Assembly (NCBI RefSeq): GCF_026008515.1
Contig: NZ_BQYM01000005.1
Span: forward strand, 124,001-188,000
Length of the DNA stretch: 64,000 bases
Source of the DNA: Hoyosella levis
GTDB lineage: Bacteria; Actinomycetota; Actinomycetes; Mycobacteriales; Mycobacteriaceae
Direction of reading: 5' to 3'
The notes under the pieces were generated by a model, which saw nothing but the letters and a program-made list of their open reading frames with translations, was not told the origin of the DNA and searched no databases. Shown here one piece after another: positions 15,001 through 19,533 of the stretch. The position numbers were made by a program, and so were the translations under genes. Position 1 is the first letter of the stretch. Each line of letters begins with the position of its first letter.

Positions 15001-16654
15001 CACCATCATGAGCAGCATCACCGCGCCCATGAAGGCGGGGGAGCCCGTCACCATCGGTGCCACTACCCGCGGTTTCACCGCGATGGTGCTCGATGGGCGG
15101 CTGCAGCCCGTGCCGCCGGGCGTGGCAGGGGAGCTGTACCTGTCCGGGCCCGCGCTCGCGCGCGGCTACCAGGGCCGGTCGCGACTGACCTCGGAGCGCT
15201 TCGTTGCTAATCCGTTCGGGGGCCCGGGGGAGCGGATGTACCGCACCGGTGACGTGGTGCGCTGGATCGACCGCGCCACCGAGCCCGAGCTCGAGTTCGT
15301 CGGCCGCTCCGACTTCCAGGTCAAGATCCGTGGCCTGCGCATCGAGCTCGGCGAGATCGACACCGCGCTCGCCAGCCACTCCAAGGTCAGCTTCGCCACC
15401 ACAACTGGCTACCAGCGGGAGACCGGTGACACGATCCTCGTCTCCTACGTTCGCCTCCACGACGGCGACACCGCGACCCCGGAGGAACTAGGCGCTTACA
15501 TCAGGGAGTTCCTGCCCGGATACATGGTGCCGTCGGTGATCGTGCTGCTCGACGAGGTACCGCTGACCCCGGTCGGCAAGCTCGACCGCAAGGCACTGCC
15601 CGCGCCGGACCTCGACGCGTTCCGCAAGGAATACGTGGCCCCGCGCAACGATGACGAGCGCATCGTTGCCGATGTATTCGCGAGCTTGCTCGGCATCGAG
15701 CAGGTCAGCGTGCATGACAGCTTCTTCGACCTCGGGGGCAACTCGCTGAGCGTCACACAGGTCGTGGCCGCGCTCGAGAAGGAGACCGGGCGCGCGCTGC
15801 GCCTGCAAGCGGTGTTCCTCAACCCCACGCCCGCTGGCCTCGCCGAGCGGCTGCAGCGCCCCGACGAAGCACCGAGCGAGCTGGCCGGGCAACTCCTTGC
15901 TCCCGTGATCCGGCTGCGCCCGCACGGCCGCAAGGAGCCACTGTTCTGCGTGCACCCAGGCGTGGGCCTGTCCTGGGCCTACACGGCGCTTACCGCGCAT
16001 GTCCCGGAGGACCGTCCGGTGTTCGGCCTGCAGCTGCCATCCCTGACCGGGGCCAGCCCGGCAGAATCGATCAGCGAGCTGGCGGCGGACTACGTACGAC
16101 ACATCCGTGACATCCAGCCCCAGGGGCCGTATCACCTGCTCGGCTGGTCCCTCGGCGGTGTGATCGCCCAGGAGATGGCCGTGCAGCTCCGCGCCGCCGG
16201 GCAGGACGTCGCGACCGTGGCCCTGCTCGATAGCTTCGTCGTCACCGAGACCGAGGTGCCGACGATGGCGGAGCTCGTGGGCAGCTTCGGCGTCGTCGAC
16301 GGCGTGCGCGAGGACCTCGACTACGAGGATGCGGCACGGCTCGTCGACGAGGGGATCGGGCAGCCCACCGGGCTCACCGCCACCCACATGGAGCGCATCC
16401 ACCGCGGGTTCGAGGACGCGGCGCGCATCATGGCCGACCACGAGCCCTCGGTCCTCGATGCCGACGTGCAGTTCTTCGCTGCCCGCGGCACCACCGACCC
16501 ATCCGGCACGCTGCGCACCTCGGATGAATGGCGACCACTGACCAGCGGCGCGTTCCACGTCCATGACGTGCCGGTCAAGCACCAGCAGATGGTCGATCCG
16601 GACGCGATCGCGGTGATCGGGCCGATCCTCGCCCGCCATCTCGACGACCACTGA
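2..16654 (+). CDS. Multimodular non-ribosomal peptide synthetase, 3' part (5' end outside window)
   Basis: The frame is open at the window edge (visible residues begin DERSNQLARYL, an early A-domain motif), so the gene starts upstream. Counting residues from the ATG at 77, domains read A1 (1-455), T1 (465-535), C2 (548-985), A2 (1005-1510), T2 (1515-1585), C3 (1605-2045), A3 (2070-2580), T3 (2595-2660), E (2680-3135), C4 (3165-3600), A4 (3630-4110), T4, C5 (4220-4660), A5 (4675-5170), T5 and TE (5280-5525). All C domains keep HHxxxDG, and E has HHIAVDGVTWR. T3 carries GGDS, as carriers before E domains often do, whereas the other T domains have GGNS. TE has GWSLGG. My manual Stachelhaus reading gives A1 DVWHFSLVDK (serine-type), A3 DFWNIGMVHK (threonine-type), A2 DALFVGGIVK, A4 DALFSGGIMK and A5 DAFFLAAIMK (last three unassigned). 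C4 follows E and has the PLSPLQSGLLFH motif of a D-L condensation domain. Expected product: a peptide ending Ser-X-D-Thr-X-X, released by the TE. Confidence 0.95.
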   Translation, partial: DERSNQLARYLITLGAGPDTHVALAMRRSLELLVSMYAVMKSGAAYVPLDPDSPAERNEYVLGMAAPIGALAVDAADLPAGSAVPAIILGEVSLEEYSADPITDADRPSPLRADNPAYVIFTSGSTGRPKGVSVPHRGIVNRLAWMQHEYQLTASDTVLQKTPYTFDVSVWEFFWPLQTGARLIIAKPDGHGDPGYLAGLIGGSGVTVMHFVPSMLATFASSLGAEQRDKLATLRAVFCSGEALPPAVVEDFRALSDARIHNLYGPTEASVDVTYHEYAESDAVSVPIGAPVWNTQVYVLDRNLRPTPVGVPGELYLAGAQLARGYVQRGDLTADRFVASPFGAAGSRMYRTGDLVRWRASADGTTEIDYIGRTDFQVKLRGLRIELPEIESVLLSDAAVAQAVVVVHRDEHTGDRLIAYLVAAPGRSIDTDALLEHAAQELPAYMVPAQVVILDSFPLGSTGKLDRKALPVPDFVASSAEHVAPRNAIEEVIASIFADLLGTDRVSVHDSFFDIGGNSLIAARLVARVNNALDASIGVRDLFDAPTVATLAIRAESALGRERPPLDSVERPSPIPLSLAQQRMWFINQLDKTSAAYNSPMPVRLTGPLDITALEQALRDVVERHETLRTRYPEGIDGATQEILGTDDVAIPLVAEDVAGEAGLHQHAAEFAFTGFDVASDVPLRARLFRLAPEEHVLLVVIHHISSDGFSLAPLARDVVVAYTARARGLAPDWAPLPVQYADFAVWQRQVLGDENDPASLLNEQLDYWRSTLAGLPDVLELPTDRPRPPKQSLRGAVEEFDISAELHQRILELARAHNASVFMVMHAAIALLLTKLSGTQDIAVGTPIAGRGEPELDDIVGMFVNTLVLRTEVDLDATFVDLIHQARAADLGAFGRSDVPFERVVEALSPQRSEAHSPLFQVMLEFQNNEKPRLDLPDLSVEAVDIPIDIANFDLQFILSERYESGASGITAGLRYATDLFDAGTVRGFARRLLLLLENATARPTAPVSRIDILDADERAEITTINGGPGNRAEVLPELLTMGIRDQDAPAVIDGDRHITYRELDELSNRIARILIEEGVTTEKFVALGYARSIEWLVSLWSVTKAGGAFVPVDPTYPRDRIEHMLTDSGAVAGLSVEANRESLPPLVPWLFLDDPAFEERVARTSAAPITDADRNAPILLENSAYLIYTSGSTGKPKGVVISHRGLDNFTPAMVAHPSVTQHSRVLSFASPSFDASLLEVLMAFGAGAAIVIVPPHVYGGDELTAVIRDHQVTHGFITPLGLASVDRSQVDHFEFVVVGGEAVPPELVNEWAHGRKMYNGYGPTEATIVATLSDPMQPGQPVRIGRLFNGVTAVVLDTRLQPVPKGVAGELYVSGLGLGRGYHQRFGLTSDRFVANPYGEPGERMYRTGDVVRWVDDYQLEYLGRSDFQVKVRGFRIELGEIDSALLSHPSIDFSVTLGRTSPSGATALVSYVRAAAGHEVDTAELIEHVAGFLPAYMVPSVIMVIEEIPLAVTGKLDRKALPDPDFTLTATEYRAPTNPIEETVAGIFADVLAIDRISIDDNFFDVGGNSLIATRVAARVNAALGIRIGVRELFDAPTVAGLAAIISERASEATDRPALVPQPRPERIPLSSAQQRMWFINQFDTESAAYNVPMAIRLSGTLDLPLLNTAIRDVIARHESLRTVFPSIDDEPVQVILPPAQVSLDLEPVDTAPSELIATIEAFVGQGFDVTTAVPIRARLLRLAEDEHVLVLVVHHISADGFSMAPLATDVMIAYHSRLHGDEPAWKPLDVQYADFALWQRDLLGEESDPGSVLSRELGYWKKALAGLPDVVELPTDRPRPVNASLRGGLVRFPIDAGTHQALADLARAHGATMFMVMHAALAVLVSRLSGEDDLAIGTPVAGRGEEALDGVIGMFVNTLVLRTEIDQNAAFADLLTEVKNTDLGAFTNTDVAFERLVEILRPDRSTSHSPLFQVLIEFQNNPEARLELPGLTIEPVMFEDHISKFDLQLSLRESITEDGSHAGIDAGFIYATDLFDEDTIDVFAKRFQSILTAIVDDPTVPVGDIALLSDTEQHTMLTAWNHPGTIVPERTLADAFARAAESFPGRVAAVSEIDGHRIELTYQELDERSNQLARRLIAAGAGPETLVGVAVPRDASLVIALLAVIKSGAAYLPVDTTYPADRLEFMLTDGAPVAIITTSTDQHLLPATGSELLLLDDEAPAHSSAPITDSDRIAPLGWDNTAYVIYTSGSTGKPKGVTVPHRTVLTLFANTQASFGFDENDVWTMFHSYAFDFSVWELWGPLLHGGTLVVVDYFTARSPEQFHALLRREHVTVLNQTPSAFYQLAEVDRQAGTSDELALRYIIFGGEALDLAQLDRWYDRHADDAPRLVNMYGITETTVHVTYLELDREFAASAAASVIGQALPGLRITVLDARLRPVPPGTIGEMYVSGPQLSRGYLGRPDLTAGRFIADPHGEPGTLMYRSGDLARWNKHGQLEYLGRSDFQVQLRGFRIELGEIEAALLRYPGIAQSAVLLRTDNGPGSERLVGYVVPEAGQQPEPQAILDALADSLAAHMLPATVLVVDEFPLTANGKLDRRALPAPDFSALVTEGRAPSTPVEEKLAEVFAQVLGLDTVGVDDSFFALGGDSIMSIQLVTRAKAAGLQLRPRDVFNLRTVAALASAAVLTEDEEAVTLTELPGGGIGPMPLTPIMEWMLERGGGYNRYSQCALLTLPPGIDREGIAATLQAVIDHHDLLRARLDGHELIVAEPGTIHADDLIDRVEVGAEPGSDAFTEAAEAALDAAADKLDPTAGVMLRAAWIAPRSGGTGRIVLAIHHIAVDGVTWRFLVPDLATAWNQIANGQPVQLDASTTSFRRWAHGLAENAPARHAELDTWRQFLDGTEPHLGSRAFDPAIDTNGTVERIDVSVPSTVTDALLTRVPEAFHGGVNDGLLAALVLALARWRGATTPLVGLEGHGREENAVPGADLGRTLGWFTTIIPIRLDASGIDLDDALAGGAAMGTLIKNVKELLRSLPDNGIGFGQLRYLSPETADELRPISRPQVSFNYLGRFTTGELTDELRALGWLPVGENEDTTNLAARQNDDMAAMAVLDINTVTEATADGPVLRGTIGFPTGLLTAEEAREFGALWTEALTAIATHVSRTNAGGFTPTDLDLVRLDQASIDRLEKQYPSLADVWPLSPLQSGLLFHAVLAEQTVDAYMVQLVLHLRGVVDEDRMRRTVQALLGRHANLRVAYAADNAGQAVQLVLDDIEAPFTVVDLSAADDQEAALTEVLRADHQRQFHMGTAPLIRFMLVDLGAGEYRFVITNHHILLDGWSTPLLLTDLIGLYILDGDPSALPPVRSYRDYLAFVSATDPRESLAAWVEAFAGVEEPTTIVPLDRSRQHDAGSRETIIDFTEAESERFTTLARDLGITLNTIVQTAWGIILGALSSRDDVVFGTTVSGRPPQIPGIEKMIGLFINTLPVRVTLDPAESLTDLLKRVQSEQANLLDHHYVQLADIQREVGAGATFDTLAVFESYPVDTAGATEETDLGGMRIVGFDGVDAAHYPVTLVAYTDDALHLKLKYFPDLVDDTTLDGIKQRLAAVMHQLLDEPATRYAQLDVLTAAERQRYVPVSGAPGQTTRTLARLLGDAAAADPERIAIIDGDREITYRELDERSNQLARLLLARGARPEEFVALGISRSIESILGIWAVTKTGAAYVPVDPTYPRDRVEHMLTDSGARTGLTTSNRIDVLPDDVPWLVLDDARTIAEIDQYPATPIIADELHGPVHLDSAAYIIYTSGSTGTPKGVLATHRGLENFATVAREHFRTTPDSRVMHVSSPSFDASVLELLQAFGSAATMVIVPPETYGGEELARILAAKHVTHGFITPLALGSMDPADLPGLQDISVGGEAVPSALVEDWAPGRRLYNGYGPTETTIMVLLGKPMPAEGPVRLGGPIRGTDAVVLDARLQPVPVGAAGELYVTGLGLTRGYHERRGLTAERFIANPHGEPGTRLYRTGDVVRWAPCDDGTLELDYVGRSDFQVKVRGFRIELGEIDAVLGNHPTVNVAITVGHTRPNGQTMLVSYVSPRDGATIDTAALTVHLGESLPSHMVPSLIIPVTAMPRTPVGKIDRKALPEPDLSSLAIEYVAPRNVIEEAIAGVFADVLAEERVSVLANFFDLGGNSLIATRVIARVNDALGTALGVRELFDAPTVESLALRVEQAGAPELAAVPLERRERPAHIPVSLAQQRMWFINQFDTTSPAYNVPLAVRLTGTLDVDAFTQALRDVIDRHEALRTVFPRTDAGPSQVILPAEDVVDGLVPQDMPSEATLRDRIIRLAGQGFDVQAEVPLRARLFRLSPTEHVLLVVVHHISADGFSMMPLARDIMVAYHARRAGAEPGWKPLDVQYADYTLWQREVLGDDTDPGSLAGRQIDFWKRTLAGVPDVLELPTDRPRPAQQTLRGADARFTIPAALHSRIDALAKRNGATTFMVLHSALAVLLARLSGSEDIPIGTPVAGRGAAALDDLVGMFVNTLVLRTPVPAGASFAEVLATAKDADLAAFSNADVPFERLVEVLKPERSTAHSPLFQATIEFQNIGAPGMDLDGIRVEPLEFPTVVAKYDLELILSGDGSGKGDLEAAFTYATDLFDPETVQQLTERFLRILDEAVRDPARPIGDIAILDSFEQERFVPVHGPAGLEPELLPGILARAAAHDPGNIGLELGDASLTYRQLDEQSTRLARHLITLGAGPETVVALGMARSIESVLSVWAVAKTGAAFVPVDPSYPADRIAHMLTDSAAVAGITVAAHRAALPGLVEWVELDDAATQERIAALPATPITDADRLQDLRLHNPAYLIYTSGSTGKPKGVAVTHAGLASLAAEEHDHLGVEPGSRVLHSASPSFDASVFEMLMAYGSAATLVVAPPSVFGGGDMAELLRSKRITHAFFTPAVLASVEDDGVDDLRSILVAGDVCPPELVARWAPGRSMVNAYGPTETTIMSSITAPMKAGEPVTIGATTRGFTAMVLDGRLQPVPPGVAGELYLSGPALARGYQGRSRLTSERFVANPFGGPGERMYRTGDVVRWIDRATEPELEFVGRSDFQVKIRGLRIELGEIDTALASHSKVSFATTTGYQRETGDTILVSYVRLHDGDTATPEELGAYIREFLPGYMVPSVIVLLDEVPLTPVGKLDRKALPAPDLDAFRKEYVAPRNDDERIVADVFASLLGIEQVSVHDSFFDLGGNSLSVTQVVAALEKETGRALRLQAVFLNPTPAGLAERLQRPDEAPSELAGQLLAPVIRLRPHGRKEPLFCVHPGVGLSWAYTALTAHVPEDRPVFGLQLPSLTGASPAESISELAADYVRHIRDIQPQGPYHLLGWSLGGVIAQEMAVQLRAAGQDVATVALLDSFVVTETEVPTMAELVGSFGVVDGVREDLDYEDAARLVDEGIGQPTGLTATHMERIHRGFEDAARIMADHEPSVLDADVQFFAARGTTDPSGTLRTSDEWRPLTSGAFHVHDVPVKHQQMVDPDAIAVIGPILARHLDDH

Positions 16655-16655
16655 C

Positions 16656-16699
16656 CGGAGAGCTGCCAGCGAGCCTCGCTGCTCGCTGGCAGCTCTCCG
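16656..16699. terminator. 19-bp perfect hairpin after the NRPS stop codon
   Basis: Arms 16656-16674 and 16681-16699 are exact reverse complements (CGGAGAGCTGCCAGCGAGC) around a 6-base loop, starting two bases after the NRPS stop. No U-tract follows. Part of the arm recurs as a direct repeat (GCTGGCAGCTC near 16709). Most simply this is the NRPS transcription terminator; Rho-independent activity without a U-tract is an inference. Confidence 0.7.
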
Positions 16700-16762
16700 C
16701 CGATGGCTTGCTGGCAGCTCGCCGCCGATGATGCGGTGGCAGCGGGACCAGGCATGCTCGAC

Positions 16763-16776
16763 TAGCATGGGCAAAA
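16763..16776 (+). promoter_or_regulatory. -10-like hexamer for a leaderless start
   Basis: TAGCAT at 16763-16768 lies seven bases before the ATG at 16776, the spacing seen in leaderless actinobacterial transcripts. No Shine-Dalgarno sequence precedes this ATG, and no good -35 is visible. Confidence 0.4.
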
Positions 16777-17597
16777 TGGCGCAGACCAGCATCACGTACC
16801 GCATCGAGGGCCCGGTGGCGCACGTCGCGCTGGCCCGTCCCGACAAGCTCAATGGCCTTACCCTCGACATGCTCGCCGAGCTCGTCGAGGTTGCCGGCAA
16901 GATCAAGAAGGACCGCTCCGTGCGCGCGGTGATCCTCAGCGGCGAGGGCGGCTCCTTCTGCGCCGGACTGGACTTCCCGTCCGCGACCAAGGAGCCCAAG
17001 CGCATCGCCAAGTACTTCGTGCCGGTGCCGTCGTTCGTGCCGCTGCCGGGCCGGGGGACCAACATGTTCCAGCGGGCCTGCTGGGCATGGCGGGAGCTGC
17101 CCGTGCCAGTGATCGCCGCGATCCACGGCCATTGCTACGGCGGTGGCCTGCAGCTCGCGCTCGCTGCCGACTTCCGCTTCGCCGCGCCCGATGCCGAGCT
17201 GTCCGTCCTCGAGGCGAAGTGGGGCATCATCCCCGACATGACCGGCACGGCGACACTGCGCGAGCTCGTCGGCATCGATGTCGCCAAGCTGCTCACGATG
17301 ACCGGAAAGACGCTCTCCGGCGCGGAAGCAGGCGATCTGGGCCTGGTCACCGAGGTACATGAAGAACCCGCCGCGGCCGCCCAGCAGCTCGTGGACGTCC
17401 TGGTGCAGCAATCACCGGATGCCGTCGCGGGCGCCAAGAAGATCTTCAATGCTGCCTGGTCCGGCTCGCCGGAGCGTGCCTTCGCCGCCGAGCGCCGCAC
17501 CCAGCTGCGACTGCTCACCGGCGAGAACAGCAAGATCGCGCGCAAGGCACGCATGAAGGGACAGCAGCCCGAGTACCGGCCGCGGAAGCTCTACTGA
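16776..17597 (+). CDS. Crotonase-fold enoyl-CoA hydratase/isomerase family protein
   Basis: A 273-residue crotonase-superfamily protein, which would act on acyl-CoA thioesters in the cytoplasm. It shows the oxyanion-hole segments GGSFCAGLDF and HGHCYGGGLQLAL and the SVLEAKWGIIPD block. The position matching the first catalytic Glu of rat enoyl-CoA hydratase (GGGCE) is Gln here (GGGLQ). The second Glu (LEAKWG) is present, and an Asp follows in IPD, which is closer to dienoyl-CoA isomerases than to classical hydratases. The start at 16776 is chosen from the -10-to-ATG spacing; ATG at 16767 is possible. The MarR gene follows after 5 bases, so the two are probably co-transcribed. The substrate is not predictable. 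Confidence 0.85.
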   Translation: MAQTSITYRIEGPVAHVALARPDKLNGLTLDMLAELVEVAGKIKKDRSVRAVILSGEGGSFCAGLDFPSATKEPKRIAKYFVPVPSFVPLPGRGTNMFQRACWAWRELPVPVIAAIHGHCYGGGLQLALAADFRFAAPDAELSVLEAKWGIIPDMTGTATLRELVGIDVAKLLTMTGKTLSGAEAGDLGLVTEVHEEPAAAAQQLVDVLVQQSPDAVAGAKKIFNAAWSGSPERAFAAERRTQLRLLTGENSKIARKARMKGQQPEYRPRKLY

Positions 17598-17602
17598 CCG
17601 CC

Positions 17603-18127
17603 GTGACCAGCGAAGCTCTGGAAACGGAGGGCCTCGGTGCAACTGCCAGCGGCGACCAGGCGCGGGCAGCAGGCGGTGACGCGGCCAGCGATGCGCTCGA
17701 GCTGGTGATCGCCGTGCACCGGCTCGTCCGCAGCCTGCGCCGCGCCTCCTCCAACCGGGGCTACTCGTCGACGCAGCTCGTGGTGCTCACCTATCTCAAG
17801 GACGTCGGTTCTGCTCGGATCGGCGAGATCGCCGCGTATGTGCCGTGCTCGCAGCCCACCGCGACCACGGTTGTCAACGGCTTGCAGGACTCGGGCCTCG
17901 TCGATCGGGTTCCCGATGAAGCTGATCGGCGCGCCACGCTGGTCACGATCACCAAGCTGGGTCTCGCTGCGGTGCGCGCGGTGGCCGAGAGCCGCGCCTC
18001 GGCCCTGTCCCGGCGCCTTGACACGCTCGATGATCATTCGCGCGACCTGGTGCGCGAGCTCATTCCACTGCTGACCGCGCTCGCGGACGCGCCCGGGGAG
18101 GATCAGCCCGGCGAAGGCTCGCCCTAG
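17603..18127 (+). CDS. MarR-family transcriptional regulator
   Basis: A 174-residue winged-helix protein with GTG start. The MarR core runs from about residue 55: STQLVVLTYL, then GSARIGEIAAYVPCSQPTAT as the recognition-helix region, then the wing DEADRRATLVTITKLG, and a C-terminal dimerisation helix. The first 35 residues are Gly/Ala-rich and probably disordered. It starts 5 bases after the crotonase stop, so it may regulate that gene or sense an acyl-CoA-type ligand; this is inferred from position only. No palindromic operator was clear upstream. Confidence 0.88.
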   Translation: MTSEALETEGLGATASGDQARAAGGDAASDALELVIAVHRLVRSLRRASSNRGYSSTQLVVLTYLKDVGSARIGEIAAYVPCSQPTATTVVNGLQDSGLVDRVPDEADRRATLVTITKLGLAAVRAVAESRASALSRRLDTLDDHSRDLVRELIPLLTALADAPGEDQPGEGSP

Positions 18128-18186
18128 GGCCGAGCCAGCGGGACCGAGGCGGGCAGGAACCGGCCTCTCCCAGCTATCGTGGAGGC

Positions 18187-18762
18187 ATGCCGACGATCAT
18201 GCTGCACCGCCTCCGTGGTGTTGCTGTCGGCGCGGTCACGATCGCGGTGGCCATTGCTGCGCACGGTGCGGCCGGGGGAGGGTTCCCGACAGGGTCGGGC
18301 CTGGTGATCCTGCTGCTCGTGGGCGCGGCAACGGGCGGCGCGGCAACGGGCATGCGAACCACGCCAGCCGCCCGGACCGCATATCGTTCCTTGCTGCCGA
18401 TCCTCGCTGTCGGCCAGGTCGCTTCCCACGCGGTGCTCTCCGCGGTTCTCGATCAGCACGGGGCCGCGCATCACCAGAATCTCGCAGCGGGCTCGCTGGC
18501 AGCGCACGGCGAGTCACTGCCGATGGTGCTTGCCCACGCGGTAGCGATCGTGGTCGCGGCCATGCTGATCCAATCTGGCGAGCGTGGCTGCGCGTGCCTC
18601 TCCGGTCTTGTCGCCCAGGTGATCGCGCTCCTCGCGCTCACCACGCCGGTAGCGGTGCCCGAGGTGGCCGGTGCCGTGGCGCAGGATCCGCCGCGCCTGT
18701 GTCCCCGGCTGATCACCGCAGGTCTGTCGTCGCGCGGCCCTCCAGTGGGGGCATTCCAGTAG
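18187..18762 (+). CDS. Small integral membrane protein, function unknown
   Basis: 191 residues with about four to five hydrophobic segments (residues ~8-28, 33-55, 65-85, 112-130, 140-160), including a Gly/Ala-rich stretch GGGFPTGSGLVILLLVGAATGG. TATCGT lies six bases before the ATG and GGAGG sits directly before it, so it could be leaderless or use a close Shine-Dalgarno. The next gene encodes a PCuAC-type copper chaperone and the one after a Dyp peroxidase, which suggests a metal or redox role at the envelope. No family was recognised with certainty. Confidence 0.7.
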   Translation: MPTIMLHRLRGVAVGAVTIAVAIAAHGAAGGGFPTGSGLVILLLVGAATGGAATGMRTTPAARTAYRSLLPILAVGQVASHAVLSAVLDQHGAAHHQNLAAGSLAAHGESLPMVLAHAVAIVVAAMLIQSGERGCACLSGLVAQVIALLALTTPVAVPEVAGAVAQDPPRLCPRLITAGLSSRGPPVGAFQ

Positions 18763-18870
18763 CAGAGGGACCGTTCCTTCCGGGCGGTTCCCGTTCCGCG
18801 CGGCGCAACGGATGGCGACGCGCGGCCATCCCATCGTGCTCCGTGCCCCGGCGATCCTGGTGGCCCTGCG

Positions 18871-18904
18871 CCCGAGCTGGCACAGCGCCCGAGCTGGCAC
18901 AGCG
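18871..18904. repeat. 17-bp tandem duplication in the 5' region of the PCuAC gene
   Basis: The unit CCCGAGCTGGCACAGCG occurs twice in direct tandem (18871-18887 and 18888-18904). It lies in the 189-bp gap 18763-18951, in which no further gene or clear promoter was seen. Confidence 0.8.
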
Positions 18905-18951
18905 GGCCGGCGTCAGGGCGCGCGGAGCCGTCGAGAACCTGGAGTGTTCCC

Positions 18952-19533
18952 ATGAAGACCACGCGTGCATTCCGCATGCTTGCGATCCTGCCCGTCGCCG
19001 GAATTGTGCTGGCCGCGGGTTGCTCGAATGATCCCTCGCCCGGAGCGGCTCCGGCAAGCGACCAAGCCAGCACGGTGACGGTCACCGACGCCTGGGTGCG
19101 CACCGCCGAGAGCGGCATGGTGCCTGCGTTCGCGCAGCTCACCAACACCAGTGACCAGAAGGCCAGGCTCGCCAGCGTCCAGTCGGGCGCGAGCGGGTCT
19201 ACAGAGATCCATGAGGTCGTCACCCTCGATGGCGCGCCGGTGATGCGCGAGAAGGACGGCGGCCTCGTGATCGATCCGGGTGCCAGCTATCGCCTCGAGC
19301 CCGGCGCGGACCACATCATGCTGATGGGGCTGCTCGATTCCATCGATCCCGGCGAGGATGTTCCCATCACGCTGCGCTTCGCCGATGGCACAAGCCAGGA
19401 GGTCGCCTTCACCGGGCGGGATTTCGCGGGCGGCGCCGAGGACTACATGCCGGGCATGGAGGGCGAGCGATCCGACACGGATGAGCGCTCGGGCATGCAG
19501 CACGACATGGGCGAGATGGACGATGAGTACTGA
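18952..19533 (+). CDS. PCuAC-type copper chaperone lipoprotein
   Basis: 193 residues. A lipoprotein signal ends at the lipobox LAAGC (residues 19-23), so the protein should be anchored outside the membrane. The PCuAC copper site is visible: His in EIHEV, ten residues to Met in PVMREK, 22 residues to HIM, matching the family pattern H-X10-M-X21-H-X-M almost exactly. A Met/His/acidic tail (MPGMEGE, GMQHDMGEMDDEY) extends past the domain and may be a second metal site. The family delivers Cu(I), often to cytochrome oxidase. The stop overlaps the start of the Tat-exported peroxidase by 11 bases, indicating translational coupling. Confidence 0.9.
   Translation: MKTTRAFRMLAILPVAGIVLAAGCSNDPSPGAAPASDQASTVTVTDAWVRTAESGMVPAFAQLTNTSDQKARLASVQSGASGSTEIHEVVTLDGAPVMREKDGGLVIDPGASYRLEPGADHIMLMGLLDSIDPGEDVPITLRFADGTSQEVAFTGRDFAGGAEDYMPGMEGERSDTDERSGMQHDMGEMDDEY

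Noticed and set aside
18594-19031. Overlapping ORF across the membrane-protein and PCuAC genes
   Set aside because: It overlaps two better-supported genes in another frame and has low-complexity Arg/Ala-rich sequence.
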